Shown one piece after another: positions 9,461 to 17,384 of a DNA stretch of 64,000 bases; position 1 is the first letter of the stretch; every line of letters starts with the position of its first letter. Origin of the DNA: Opitutaceae bacterium. Lineage in GTDB: Bacteria; Verrucomicrobiota; Verrucomicrobiia; Opitutales; Opitutaceae. The stretch is from positions 124,001 to 188,000 of the forward strand of contig JADJTK010000013.1 in NCBI GenBank assembly GCA_016711225.1, in the 5' to 3' direction. The position numbers and the translations under genes were made by a program. The notes under the pieces are model-generated. The model saw only the letters and a program-made list of their open reading frames with translations. It did not search any database and had not been told where the DNA came from.

Positions 9461-10510
9461 GTGAGCACCCAGAAATCCACGATCAACGATGTCGCGGCCG
9501 CCGCCGGGGTGCATTTCGCCACGGTGTCGCGCGCGCTGCGCGGAGTCGGGGAGGTCGCTCCGGCGACACGGCTCCGGGTGCAGGCGGCCGCCGCACGTCT
9601 GGGGTACGTAAGGGATCCCGCCTTCCTTGCGTTGTGCGGTCGGAAACCCGGCGGCGCGGGAGGCGTTCGGCGCCAGCGAATTGCCCTGCTTTTCAATCGG
9701 GCGCCGGAGAACGGGTTTGCGGGCTACCACCATTATCGGGCCATGGAACGGAGTGTGAGCGCCCGGGCGATCGAACTCGGTTACGACTGCGAGGTGTTGT
9801 TCGTGGACCGGGACGAATACCGCGGCCGGCTGCTGCACCGGTATCTGCAGAGCCGGAGTATTCGTGGTTTGGTGTTCGCAGCGTTCGAGCCGGGACGACC
9901 GACGGTGGAGCTGCCCTGGGACGAGTATTGTGCGGTGAAGTTCGATTCGCACCGGGTTCTCCCGGAGTTCACTCTCGTCTCGGTGGACCAGTTCCACTAC
10001 ACTCGGCTTGCGTTTCGAAGGATGCGGGAGCTCGGCTACCGGCGGATCGGCCTTGCGGTGGCGCGGCGCGACGAGGTGGTCCTCGACGGGCCGCATACCG
10101 CCGCGCTGCTGTTGGAACAGGCGGGGATCGCCGACGAAGATCGGGTGGCACCGTTTCTGATCGAATCGGGCATCGGGCTGCGTGCGGTTGGACGGGCGAT
10201 CGGGGAATGGGTGCGCGGCGAGCGAATCGACGCGGTCATCAGCAATCTGACCCAGGTGTGGTGGTTGGTGCGCCCGTATAAGACCGACGGGGGGCGGCCG
10301 GTAGCCAGTGCCGCGCTGTGCATGGTCCGCCGGGTTCCACACGTGGCAGGCATCGACGGAAACATAGGGCTCGTGGGCACCCACGCGGCGGACCTGCTGG
10401 CGGGCCTGTTGCAGGCCGGACGAAGCGGTGTTCCGCTCGCGGCGACGCGCACCTATATCCGGGGCACATGGCGCGACGGCGCGACGGCGCCTCCGGTGCG
10501 GCCTCGATGA
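9461..10510 (+). CDS. LacI-family transcriptional regulator
   Basis: A 349-residue DNA-binding regulator. The GTG at 9461 is chosen because it places the helix-turn-helix at the very N-terminus (T-I-N-D-V-A-A-A-A-G-V-H-F-A-T-V-S-R-A-L) as in all LacI proteins; the frame is open upstream to 9287. A periplasmic-binding-like effector domain follows. It is divergent from the beta-helix gene at 9272, with 188 bases between them that could hold operators, though no clear palindrome was identified. The stop overlaps the ATG of the next regulator (ATGA). The C-terminus (G-T-W-R-D-G-A-T-A-P-P) recurs in the next protein. The effector sugar is unknown. Confidence 0.9.
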   Translation: MSTQKSTINDVAAAAGVHFATVSRALRGVGEVAPATRLRVQAAAARLGYVRDPAFLALCGRKPGGAGGVRRQRIALLFNRAPENGFAGYHHYRAMERSVSARAIELGYDCEVLFVDRDEYRGRLLHRYLQSRSIRGLVFAAFEPGRPTVELPWDEYCAVKFDSHRVLPEFTLVSVDQFHYTRLAFRRMRELGYRRIGLAVARRDEVVLDGPHTAALLLEQAGIADEDRVAPFLIESGIGLRAVGRAIGEWVRGERIDAVISNLTQVWWLVRPYKTDGGRPVASAALCMVRRVPHVAGIDGNIGLVGTHAADLLAGLLQAGRSGVPLAATRTYIRGTWRDGATAPPVRPR

Positions 10511-11577
10511 AACGTGAATCTCCACTCGTGACCATGGCCGAGCTCGGGCGCCGCGCGGGCGGCTACCACCAGTCGACCGTTTCCCTCGCCCTGCGCGACA
10601 GGCCCGGGGTGTCGCCGACCGTGCGGAGCCTGATCAAGAAGGCGGCACGGAAGTTCGGGTACCGCAGGGATCCACTCCTCGACGCCTTCAATCTGCATCG
10701 GGTCAAGGGACTGCCGCGACGTGCGCTCGAGGAGATCGCATTCGTGGCGGGCTTCGCGACAAAGGCCGGGATGGAGGCGTCGCCCCAGCACATGGCTCTC
10801 TGGCGCGGAGCCGACGCCGCGGCGAGGATGGCCCATTGCCGGCTCGAGTTCTTCCCCCTCGTGCCGGGCGGCATGACGGCCCGCCGGCTCGATGCGGTGC
10901 TGCATGCCCGCGGTATCGAGGCGATGATTCTCGCGGAGTTCGAGGATGCAGACGAGACGCCGCAGTTCACCTGGGATAGGTTTTGCGCCGTGCGTGTGGG
11001 CTGCGCTCATTTCGATGCTCCGGGGCATTTGGTGGTCGGTGATCTGCTGCACGGGACCCGCAACGCCGTGCGGCGGATGCGGGCCCTCGGCTATCGTCGA
11101 ATCGGCTTGGTGACGACGGAGGTGCGTGGCCGGCTGCGCAGTGACGACGCGAGAGCTGGAGTTCTCTACGAGCAGATGCGGTCCGCCGCCGACGAACGGG
11201 TAACGCCGCTGGCGCTCACCGAAGTAACGACGCGACAGGCGATGAAGGATTGGTTGCGGGTCCAACGGGTCGACGCGCTGCTTGCCGATACGGATGCGTA
11301 CCGGCGCGTGGGCACCCTGCTTGGGGTTGGCGGACTACGGGGGCTCGGGCGTGCGTGGCTGGATGTGACAGCCGCGCCGGCGGGTGCGGCCGGTATCGTA
11401 GTCGACCATGAGGCGCTTGCGGTGCAGGCCATTGAACAGATCGCCGTCTTGCGGCGCCTCGGAAAGTGCGGCTTGCCGGGCGAGGTGGCGGTGATGCAGG
11501 TGCCGGTTGGCTGGCGCGACGGCGCGACGCTGCCGCCGCGCAAGACCAAGGAACGGGCGGCAGTAAATCGGCGCTGA
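10507..11577 (+). CDS. LacI-family transcriptional regulator, coupled paralogue
   Basis: A 356-residue regulator starting at the ATG that overlaps the previous stop by four bases, so translation is probably coupled. The N-terminal helix-turn-helix is atypical but clear (M-A-E-L-G-R-R-A-G-G-Y-H-Q-S-T-V-S-L-A-L-R-D). The effector domain shares motifs with the upstream gene: R-M-R-x-L-G-Y-R-R-I-G-L and a C-terminal G-W-R-D-G-A-T-L-P-P. The pair therefore looks like a tandem duplication that diverged. Likely targets are the neighbouring secreted-protein genes; this is inference from position only. Confidence 0.88.
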   Translation: MKRESPLVTMAELGRRAGGYHQSTVSLALRDRPGVSPTVRSLIKKAARKFGYRRDPLLDAFNLHRVKGLPRRALEEIAFVAGFATKAGMEASPQHMALWRGADAAARMAHCRLEFFPLVPGGMTARRLDAVLHARGIEAMILAEFEDADETPQFTWDRFCAVRVGCAHFDAPGHLVVGDLLHGTRNAVRRMRALGYRRIGLVTTEVRGRLRSDDARAGVLYEQMRSAADERVTPLALTEVTTRQAMKDWLRVQRVDALLADTDAYRRVGTLLGVGGLRGLGRAWLDVTAAPAGAAGIVVDHEALAVQAIEQIAVLRRLGKCGLPGEVAVMQVPVGWRDGATLPPRKTKERAAVNRR

Positions 11578-11739
11578 CAGCGGGACTAGATCGGGCCGCC
11601 GCGGGCGCGACCACGGCAGACGGTGGCGGCGTTGCGCAGTGAACTCCGACCAGGTGGTCACGGCACGGCAGTGTGGCTCGCGCCGATGTATTGCTAATCG
11701 GGCGGATCGGGGACGGAGATGGCGGGAGGCCGTGGTCCC

Positions 11740-12185
11740 AACCGACAGTGCCGTGGATCCCCGGTAGTCACTCTGCAGGAAGTCGACGGTTGCCCCCACG
11801 CGGTGCCGTCGCAGGAGGCCCAGTAGATGCCGTGGGTGTTCATGCCGTGTTCATTGAGGAGATGCAGGGCAAAGATTTGCCCGGTCGACGGCCCGGAGAA
11901 CGAGCCCACGCCGTCGTCGCTCGGTGTGGTGTTGGGCTCGGGCATGGCTCGACGGTGCCAGTGCCGGCGGAGAAGTAGGAGTCGAAGCGGATGTTGTGAG
12001 TGGGATCGTGCCAGCGCACCCAAGCCGCCGTTGCGCTGCAGTAGGCGCAGACGAGGTGCTGGTGGGCGACGCCATTGGTGGAGCTCCGGGCGACGAGTGG
12101 GCCGATAGTCCCGGTGTTCGGGCCGCTGGGAGTCAGGGTAGGTGTAATGAAGATGTTGCTCGTAGCCGCCGTGGCTGACGTTGTT
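11740..12185 (-). pseudogene. Decayed remnant of a secreted-type protein gene
   Basis: The 946-base gap between the second regulator and the next gene contains protein-like sequence on the minus strand split between two frames. N-N-V-S-H-G-G-Y-E-Q is in one frame. I-F-I-T-P-T-L-T-P-S-G-P ... H-N-I-R-F-D-S-Y-F-S-A-G-T-G-T-V-E-P is in a second. D-D-G-V-G-S-F-S-G-P ... F-A-L-H-L-L-N-E-H-G-M-N-T-H-G-I-Y-W is back in the first. Joining them needs at least two indels, and no start or signal peptide remains. The family was not identified with certainty; a beta-propeller (BNR-like) fragment is possible. The rest of the gap shows nothing recognisable. Confidence 0.45.
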
Positions 12186-12523
12186 CGGTAACGACCGGCA
12201 GGCACGGCGCACGCTGGATGGTTTGCGCGCCCTAAGGCGGCCGCACTTTTGCCTGGGATGGGCATCCATGGAGCGGATCAATCGTTGACGCGATTGCCGG
12301 AGCGCAGTGCTGAGTCTGCGGATGGGTGAATGACGGACCGTGGGACGGAGCGAGCCGACGGGGACATGCTGGGCAGAAAGGAGCTTCGGGGGGCCGAACG
12401 ACGGTTGAATCCCTATTAGTCGTTCGCGCGAGCGGGAGACTCCGGTGAAGCGCCCTTCACAACTTTGTCCGTCGGTTGCAAGCGGCGCTGCCGCGTCCAC
12501 TTAGGGACTGCAACCCTTCCCCT

Positions 12524-15124
12524 ATGGCCCCGCGATTCACTCGAGCTTCGCTTCTGCTGGTGTGCTTCCTTGGCACCCCGCTCTTGTTCTCCGCCCCTTA
12601 TGCCGACTGGTCCCTGGCGACCCTCGGCACGCCGTCAACCGACGCTTGTGCCGACGACGACGGCGACGGCGTACCCGCGATCTGGGAATACTACGCGGGC
12701 CGCGACCCGCGGGTGGCGGACGGGCCGCTGCTGACGGCCGTGGCGACGGCGAGCGTCTCGGGCGTGGCGACGCTGACGGCCGAGTTGGCCGCTCCGGTGC
12801 CCGGCACCGACGCCACCGTCGAATGGCAGGTTTCTGGGGACTTGGTGAACTGGACCACGGCGGCCACCAGTGTGAACGGTGCGCCGTTCTCCGGCGCAGG
12901 TGCGGCCGGGGTCGCCAACGGCCGCGCGCTGTTCCGCGACCCGACGCCCGGGGCGCGGCGGTTTGCGCGCTGGAAGATCGGAGCCACCAGCGCCGGACCC
13001 GGGGCGTTGGGTGCGGCGCCGGTGGTGACCTTGTTGCGCGACGATCGGGTGGCGACACTGGACCTCGACTACAATGCGGCGCATCCCTGGGGGCATGAAT
13101 GGGTGGTGGAGGAGCATGGGCGCTCCGACGCCGGGTTTCGCGTCACGTGGTGGCCGGACGGGGCCTCGCCCGCGGCGATGAAGAGCATGGGCGGCTGCGG
13201 TGGTTGCAACGGGGCCTGCGGGATGCCGACCGAAGGCGCCTCGCTGGCGAAGTCCCTGGTGACCGCGAGCCGGCGGGTGCAGCTCCAACCGCTGGTCAAC
13301 GATGCGGTGTACCATGTGCGGGTGGAGCGGCTCAATGCGCTCGGTGAGATCACCAGTGCGCCGACGGAGCTCACGTTCAACGGCGGCGACGGGGCCCGGG
13401 TGGCGGCCCTGCGCGCGAGCATGACGTACTTCGACGACTTCAATCTGCCCGAGGGACCGGCGAACCCTTGGTTGTGGAACCATGCGCACACGACGGCCGC
13501 GGATCCGCGGTTCCAGCAGTTCTTCATCAATGCGCAGTACCACGTGCACAGCCTCATCGGCACCCAGACGACCGGGCCGTATCCCGGCGACAAGGCGCAG
13601 GTGGCGCAGCGCTTCCGCCGACCGCTGGCGATCGAGCCGGGGGTGCGCCGGCGGATCGTTTTCGATCTGGATACGCCGGTGGGTCCCCGGGCGGTGTGGT
13701 ACCTGGATTTGAACCCGGTCCCCGTGGATCTCACCGGGCATACGGAGTTCTTCGATGACGACGGAACTTTCGGGCTTCCCGCGGGCGTGCTCCGGCTTCG
13801 GGGCGGCGGCGAGAAGTTCAGCGTGCACCTGATCGGCCCGGACGGGACGATGCGCCAGATCGCGGCGACGTATCTCTTCGACAGCGGCCTGCAGTCCTTC
13901 CCGAACGTCCGGCGTTCCTACGATGTGCGGCTGGGCACCGACGGGATCGAGGTGTACCTCGACGGCCGGAAGATCATCGACAGTTCCTTCGGCGCCACAC
14001 CGTTTCCTGTGGGTAACTACAGCCTCCTCTGGTCGGCGATCGGCTATAACACCTCGAAGGAGAACAGCCCGTACTTCCTTGTTCATTGGGATAACTTCGG
14101 CTTCGACGGTCCGGTGGTGGAACCGCGAACTGTGCACAACTACGTAGCCCAGATCGCCGGCGACGACTACCGCAAGGCCGGGCGCTGGGCGGGGGCGTTC
14201 CCCACGATCACCGTGCCGATCCCGGACGACACGCATCCGACGGTGGCCGGGGCGACGGCGGAGGCCTGGCTCGTCTGGACGTACCAAATGGGCGAGTACC
14301 ATCCGTTTGCGCTTGTGCCGGGGGATCACGTGCTGGTCAACGGCGTCGCCTATCCGCTCCCGGATCTGCTCAACAACAGCAGCCCGCTCGCCACCCGCCT
14401 GGTGAAGTGGGACCAGGGCCACACGGCGCGGATCAAGCTGGGCGACATCGTGCGAGGCGGACCCTCTCCGCTGCGGGTGGGCGACAACACGTTCCAGTTC
14501 TTCGCGGAGAACACCGGCATCCTCAACCTGCATGTCGAGGTGCTCTTCCCTCCCGGTATGGAGCCGGTCTACACGCCGCCGGCGGCGCTCCACCATTTTC
14601 CGATGCACCACGAACTGCCGAAGTTCGGCGCTCCGGCGCGGATCCAACAGATCGGAACCGTGGTCCTGGGCGACGACATTCCGTACTTCGACGAACCCGC
14701 CCGGGTGGTGGCTGTGGTCGCTGGTCGCGCGCGGGCGACGGTGCTGATCGGCAACGAATCCGGCACGAACCAGCCGCTGAGCCATCTCGTGACCCCGGCC
14801 CGCTCGGCCGAACTGTGGGCCACCGGCGGAGTTGCGGGCATCCGCAGAGTGGAGCTCTTCCTGCGGCCGTACGGCGGCGGGCCCGAGACCTCGCGTCGCC
14901 TGAGCGTACTCACCACGCAGCGCGACGCGCCCGCGCCTCAGGTGCGCCACGGCTTCGAGTTCGACACCACGGCGCTTCCGAACGGTGATTACGAGCTCTT
15001 CGTGCTGGCGACCGGGGCCGACGGGGTCCTCAGTCATCCCGCCTACCTGCACTCCGGCTTCCATTTCGACGCGGGCGAATGGGCCGGCGCGTATTTCCCG
15101 GTGCGCATCCGGATCGCGAACTGA
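12524..15124 (+). CDS. Large secreted protein with LamG-like domain
   Basis: An 866-residue exported protein. ATG 12524 is chosen because a signal peptide follows at once (M-A-P-R-F-T-R-A-S-L-L-L-V-C-F-L-G, cleavage near L-F-S-A); the frame is open from 12476. Residues about 40-165 are the recurring module (D-D-D-G-D-G-V-P-A-I-W-E-Y ... R-R-F-A-R-W-K-I). Near residues 220-235 sits a cysteine cluster G-G-C-G-G-C-N-G-A-C-G that could bind a metal. Residues about 300-530 resemble a laminin-G/concanavalin-like jelly roll (V-Y-L-D-G-R-K-I-I-D-S-S, then H-W-D-N-F-G-F-D-G-P). The last third is all-beta with no family recognised. No enzyme motif was found; carbohydrate binding or a surface role is inference. 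Confidence 0.75.
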   Translation: MAPRFTRASLLLVCFLGTPLLFSAPYADWSLATLGTPSTDACADDDGDGVPAIWEYYAGRDPRVADGPLLTAVATASVSGVATLTAELAAPVPGTDATVEWQVSGDLVNWTTAATSVNGAPFSGAGAAGVANGRALFRDPTPGARRFARWKIGATSAGPGALGAAPVVTLLRDDRVATLDLDYNAAHPWGHEWVVEEHGRSDAGFRVTWWPDGASPAAMKSMGGCGGCNGACGMPTEGASLAKSLVTASRRVQLQPLVNDAVYHVRVERLNALGEITSAPTELTFNGGDGARVAALRASMTYFDDFNLPEGPANPWLWNHAHTTAADPRFQQFFINAQYHVHSLIGTQTTGPYPGDKAQVAQRFRRPLAIEPGVRRRIVFDLDTPVGPRAVWYLDLNPVPVDLTGHTEFFDDDGTFGLPAGVLRLRGGGEKFSVHLIGPDGTMRQIAATYLFDSGLQSFPNVRRSYDVRLGTDGIEVYLDGRKIIDSSFGATPFPVGNYSLLWSAIGYNTSKENSPYFLVHWDNFGFDGPVVEPRTVHNYVAQIAGDDYRKAGRWAGAFPTITVPIPDDTHPTVAGATAEAWLVWTYQMGEYHPFALVPGDHVLVNGVAYPLPDLLNNSSPLATRLVKWDQGHTARIKLGDIVRGGPSPLRVGDNTFQFFAENTGILNLHVEVLFPPGMEPVYTPPAALHHFPMHHELPKFGAPARIQQIGTVVLGDDIPYFDEPARVVAVVAGRARATVLIGNESGTNQPLSHLVTPARSAELWATGGVAGIRRVELFLRPYGGGPETSRRLSVLTTQRDAPAPQVRHGFEFDTTALPNGDYELFVLATGADGVLSHPAYLHSGFHFDAGEWAGAYFPVRIRIAN

Positions 15125-15200
15125 TGAGGCTTGTTTGTTGTTCCGAGGTCCTGCGCGCGGCGTAGCAGAAGCCGCCAAGGCTCCCATGGGGGACCTGAGA

Positions 15201-15226
15201 GTCGAAGTTCTGGCGGACTTCGCTAC
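15201..15226. repeat. REP-like palindrome, family E, copy 1
   Basis: A 25-26 bp element whose core gaagttctggcggacttc is an imperfect palindrome followed by gctac. It matches 38098-38122 and 52994-53018. This copy lies between two convergent genes (15124 and 15327), where it could form a hairpin. Confidence 0.55.
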
Positions 15227-15326
15227 CGCAGCTTTCGGACTATCGGGCGACGAGCAATGGGCCGGCCGGTGGACCCGACCTAAGCGATGCCGCGATCGGG
15301 GCAGGGCAGGGCGATTCGAAGATCCG

Positions 15327-17300
15327 CTACGGAGCCGGCGTACTGTAGATGCCGGAGCGCACCAGGGCTTCGGCCCAGAGGCGGTTGGCGGTGGCGCCCC
15401 CCGCCTCGCTGTGATGGACGCCGTCGCTCAGGAAGGAACCCTCCGGGTAGTCGAAATTGTCGCCCCCCAGCGGGATCGGGGGAAACGCCTCCAGGTTCTC
15501 GCGAAACGGGGTGTAGCTGTCGGGTCCGGGGATGAGCCGGTACTGTGCGGCGAGATCGTCGACGTAGGCGAGGGCCCGGCGTTTGCCGTTGGGCGTGCCC
15601 CAGCCGTGGGTCTCGGGGACGCGGGCGAAGATCGGCACTTTGCCGGCGGCGAGGATCTGTTGGATACCCTGCTCGTAGTTCTCCCGGATCTCGAAGCCCA
15701 TCCAGTCGTCCCCGGCGCCGTTGGTGCCGAGGGCGATGCCGACAAAGCGCAACTCGGGCTGGAGCTGCAGCGCGGACGCGAGGGACACGGGAAGGTGGGC
15801 TAGGTCGAACCGCAGGCCGCCGGTGTTCTGGCCGGACAGCCCCATGATGAAGGTGAGAGGCTGGGTGCCGTCGCCCTTCAGGGTGCGCAGGACATTCCAC
15901 GTGCTCGAACCATTGATACTGCCGAAATCGTTGGCGGTGTTGCTGTCGCCCATCAGCCCAAAGATGTCGTGGCCCGTGCCGGTGCTGCCGGCCTTCGGGC
16001 GGAAGAGGCGGATCTCGTTCACGCGAAACGTCGGGCCGTTGGCGGAGGCGGTGACCCGCCACCGCATCCAGCGCTGCCCGGAGAAGGTGACGGGGTGGAT
16101 GCGGTTGTTGCGGGTGTTGCCCGTGATCGCGGCGAGGACGGACCAGTTGCCGTCGAGCCCGTTGCTGGAGTCGCTCGAGGCCTCGACGGTATAGTCGCGC
16201 GGCATGGCCCCGTCGTTCTCATACCAACTGCCGCCGATCTGGAAGGTGAAGAAGGTATTCCCGGATACGGCTGCGCCCAGGTCGATCGCCAATGCGGAGG
16301 CGGGAGAGAGGGAGACTTCGGCGGTGCCGTTGCCGAGGTTGTGCGTGAGAAATGTGTCCGGCGTGCCAGAGTAGCTCCAGTAGTTGTAGGTGCCGTGGAT
16401 CACGACGGGGCGCCCGTGGACCAAGTTCTCGAGCTCGACGGGCTTGCGCAGGAAACGTGGATCGACCGCGTACACGATGAAGGGGCTGCGCGCGGTGCCC
16501 GCGGCCGTCTCGACGGCAAGGTCTCCCTCGCCGGCGGGTACGGCGGGAACGGTCGCCTTGATGAGGCCGTCCGACCAGTGGGTGACCGTGGCGGTGGCGC
16601 CGAGGATGCGCACGGTGCCCGGGGTCGTGCCGAAGCGGGAGCCGAAGATTCCGATCGGATAACCAACGACGCCGCTGCGCTGCGCGGTGTCGAGGCGCGG
16701 CGCAGCGGCGTCGGCAGGGTAGGGTTGTACGGTGAGCGCAATCGGGGCGGAGGTGATGGAGCCTTGGGCGTTGGTGATCGTGACGGTGTAGTTCGCCCCG
16801 CTGTCGCCGACGGTCGCAAGCGAGGTGGTGTACCAGGCCGACGCGGCGGACGCGATGAATTCACCATTGCGATACCAACGGTAGGTGAGCGGCGGGGCGC
16901 CGCCAGCGGTCACCCGGAAGGTGGCCACCAAGCCCTCGGTCACGGTCTGCGGTGTCGGCACCCGGTGAATGACTGGTGCGCCGGTGGTGGCGAGGGCGGC
17001 GATGCGCCAGAATCGGCGTGGGCCGGCGTCGGCGCCGGCAGGTTGCACGGTGGTGGCGAGGAGCGAGCCGTCGCCGGCGATCTCGCCGGGCAGTTCGGCC
17101 CAGGTGGCAAGGTCGGCGGAGGACTCGACGACGTAGCGTTGGCCGGCGCCACTCGGCCAGCGGAGCACGAAGTTGCCGGCGGAGTCCGGTTGCGCGATAG
17201 CGGCAAAGGTGGCGAACGCAGCTTCGGCGGAGGGGACCTGGGCGAGGGCACAGGCCAGCGCTGCGAAGGCCGGAAGAGTGCGGAGAGAAGGCGATGGCAT
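15327..17300 (-). CDS. Secreted SGNH-type hydrolase with Ig-like and TIG domains
   Basis: A 657-residue exported protein, probably a carbohydrate esterase. Signal peptide 1-27 (cleavage near A-E-A-A). The recurring module is N-terminal here (V-V-E-S-S-A-D-L-A-T-W ... R-R-F-W-R-I, about 30-105), followed by an Ig-like domain (about 110-195), an IPT/TIG-like domain (about 205-280) and a discoidin-like stretch (about 295-435). The C-terminal SGNH domain has block I G-L-M-G-D-S-N (nucleophile Ser453), an A-L-G-T-N-G block with its Asn, and block V D-G-V-H-H-S (Asp627, His630). Acetyl groups on plant polysaccharides are a likely substrate, given the GH44 gene directly upstream on the same strand, 84 bases away. 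Convergent with the large secreted gene. Confidence 0.82.
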   Translation of the reverse strand: MPSPSLRTLPAFAALACALAQVPSAEAAFATFAAIAQPDSAGNFVLRWPSGAGQRYVVESSADLATWAELPGEIAGDGSLLATTVQPAGADAGPRRFWRIAALATTGAPVIHRVPTPQTVTEGLVATFRVTAGGAPPLTYRWYRNGEFIASAASAWYTTSLATVGDSGANYTVTITNAQGSITSAPIALTVQPYPADAAAPRLDTAQRSGVVGYPIGIFGSRFGTTPGTVRILGATATVTHWSDGLIKATVPAVPAGEGDLAVETAAGTARSPFIVYAVDPRFLRKPVELENLVHGRPVVIHGTYNYWSYSGTPDTFLTHNLGNGTAEVSLSPASALAIDLGAAVSGNTFFTFQIGGSWYENDGAMPRDYTVEASSDSSNGLDGNWSVLAAITGNTRNNRIHPVTFSGQRWMRWRVTASANGPTFRVNEIRLFRPKAGSTGTGHDIFGLMGDSNTANDFGSINGSSTWNVLRTLKGDGTQPLTFIMGLSGQNTGGLRFDLAHLPVSLASALQLQPELRFVGIALGTNGAGDDWMGFEIRENYEQGIQQILAAGKVPIFARVPETHGWGTPNGKRRALAYVDDLAAQYRLIPGPDSYTPFRENLEAFPPIPLGGDNFDYPEGSFLSDGVHHSEAGGATANRLWAEALVRSGIYSTPAP

Positions 17301-17384
17301 GGGAGGAGGCCGGGAGGCGGCGGTGGCTCGGGCGCGAGCCGGAGAGGGCGGATAGGGAGGACGTCGCGGGGAAACGTCCCTACC

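Noticed and set aside
12635..15187. An 850-residue open frame antisense to the large secreted gene, and similar long antisense frames at 6648-8651, 17670-20273, 21767-24772 and 32344-33990
   Set aside because: They are shadows caused by high GC. They have no domain, no signal peptide and an Arg/Ala/Gly-heavy composition, and the opposite strand carries recognised proteins.
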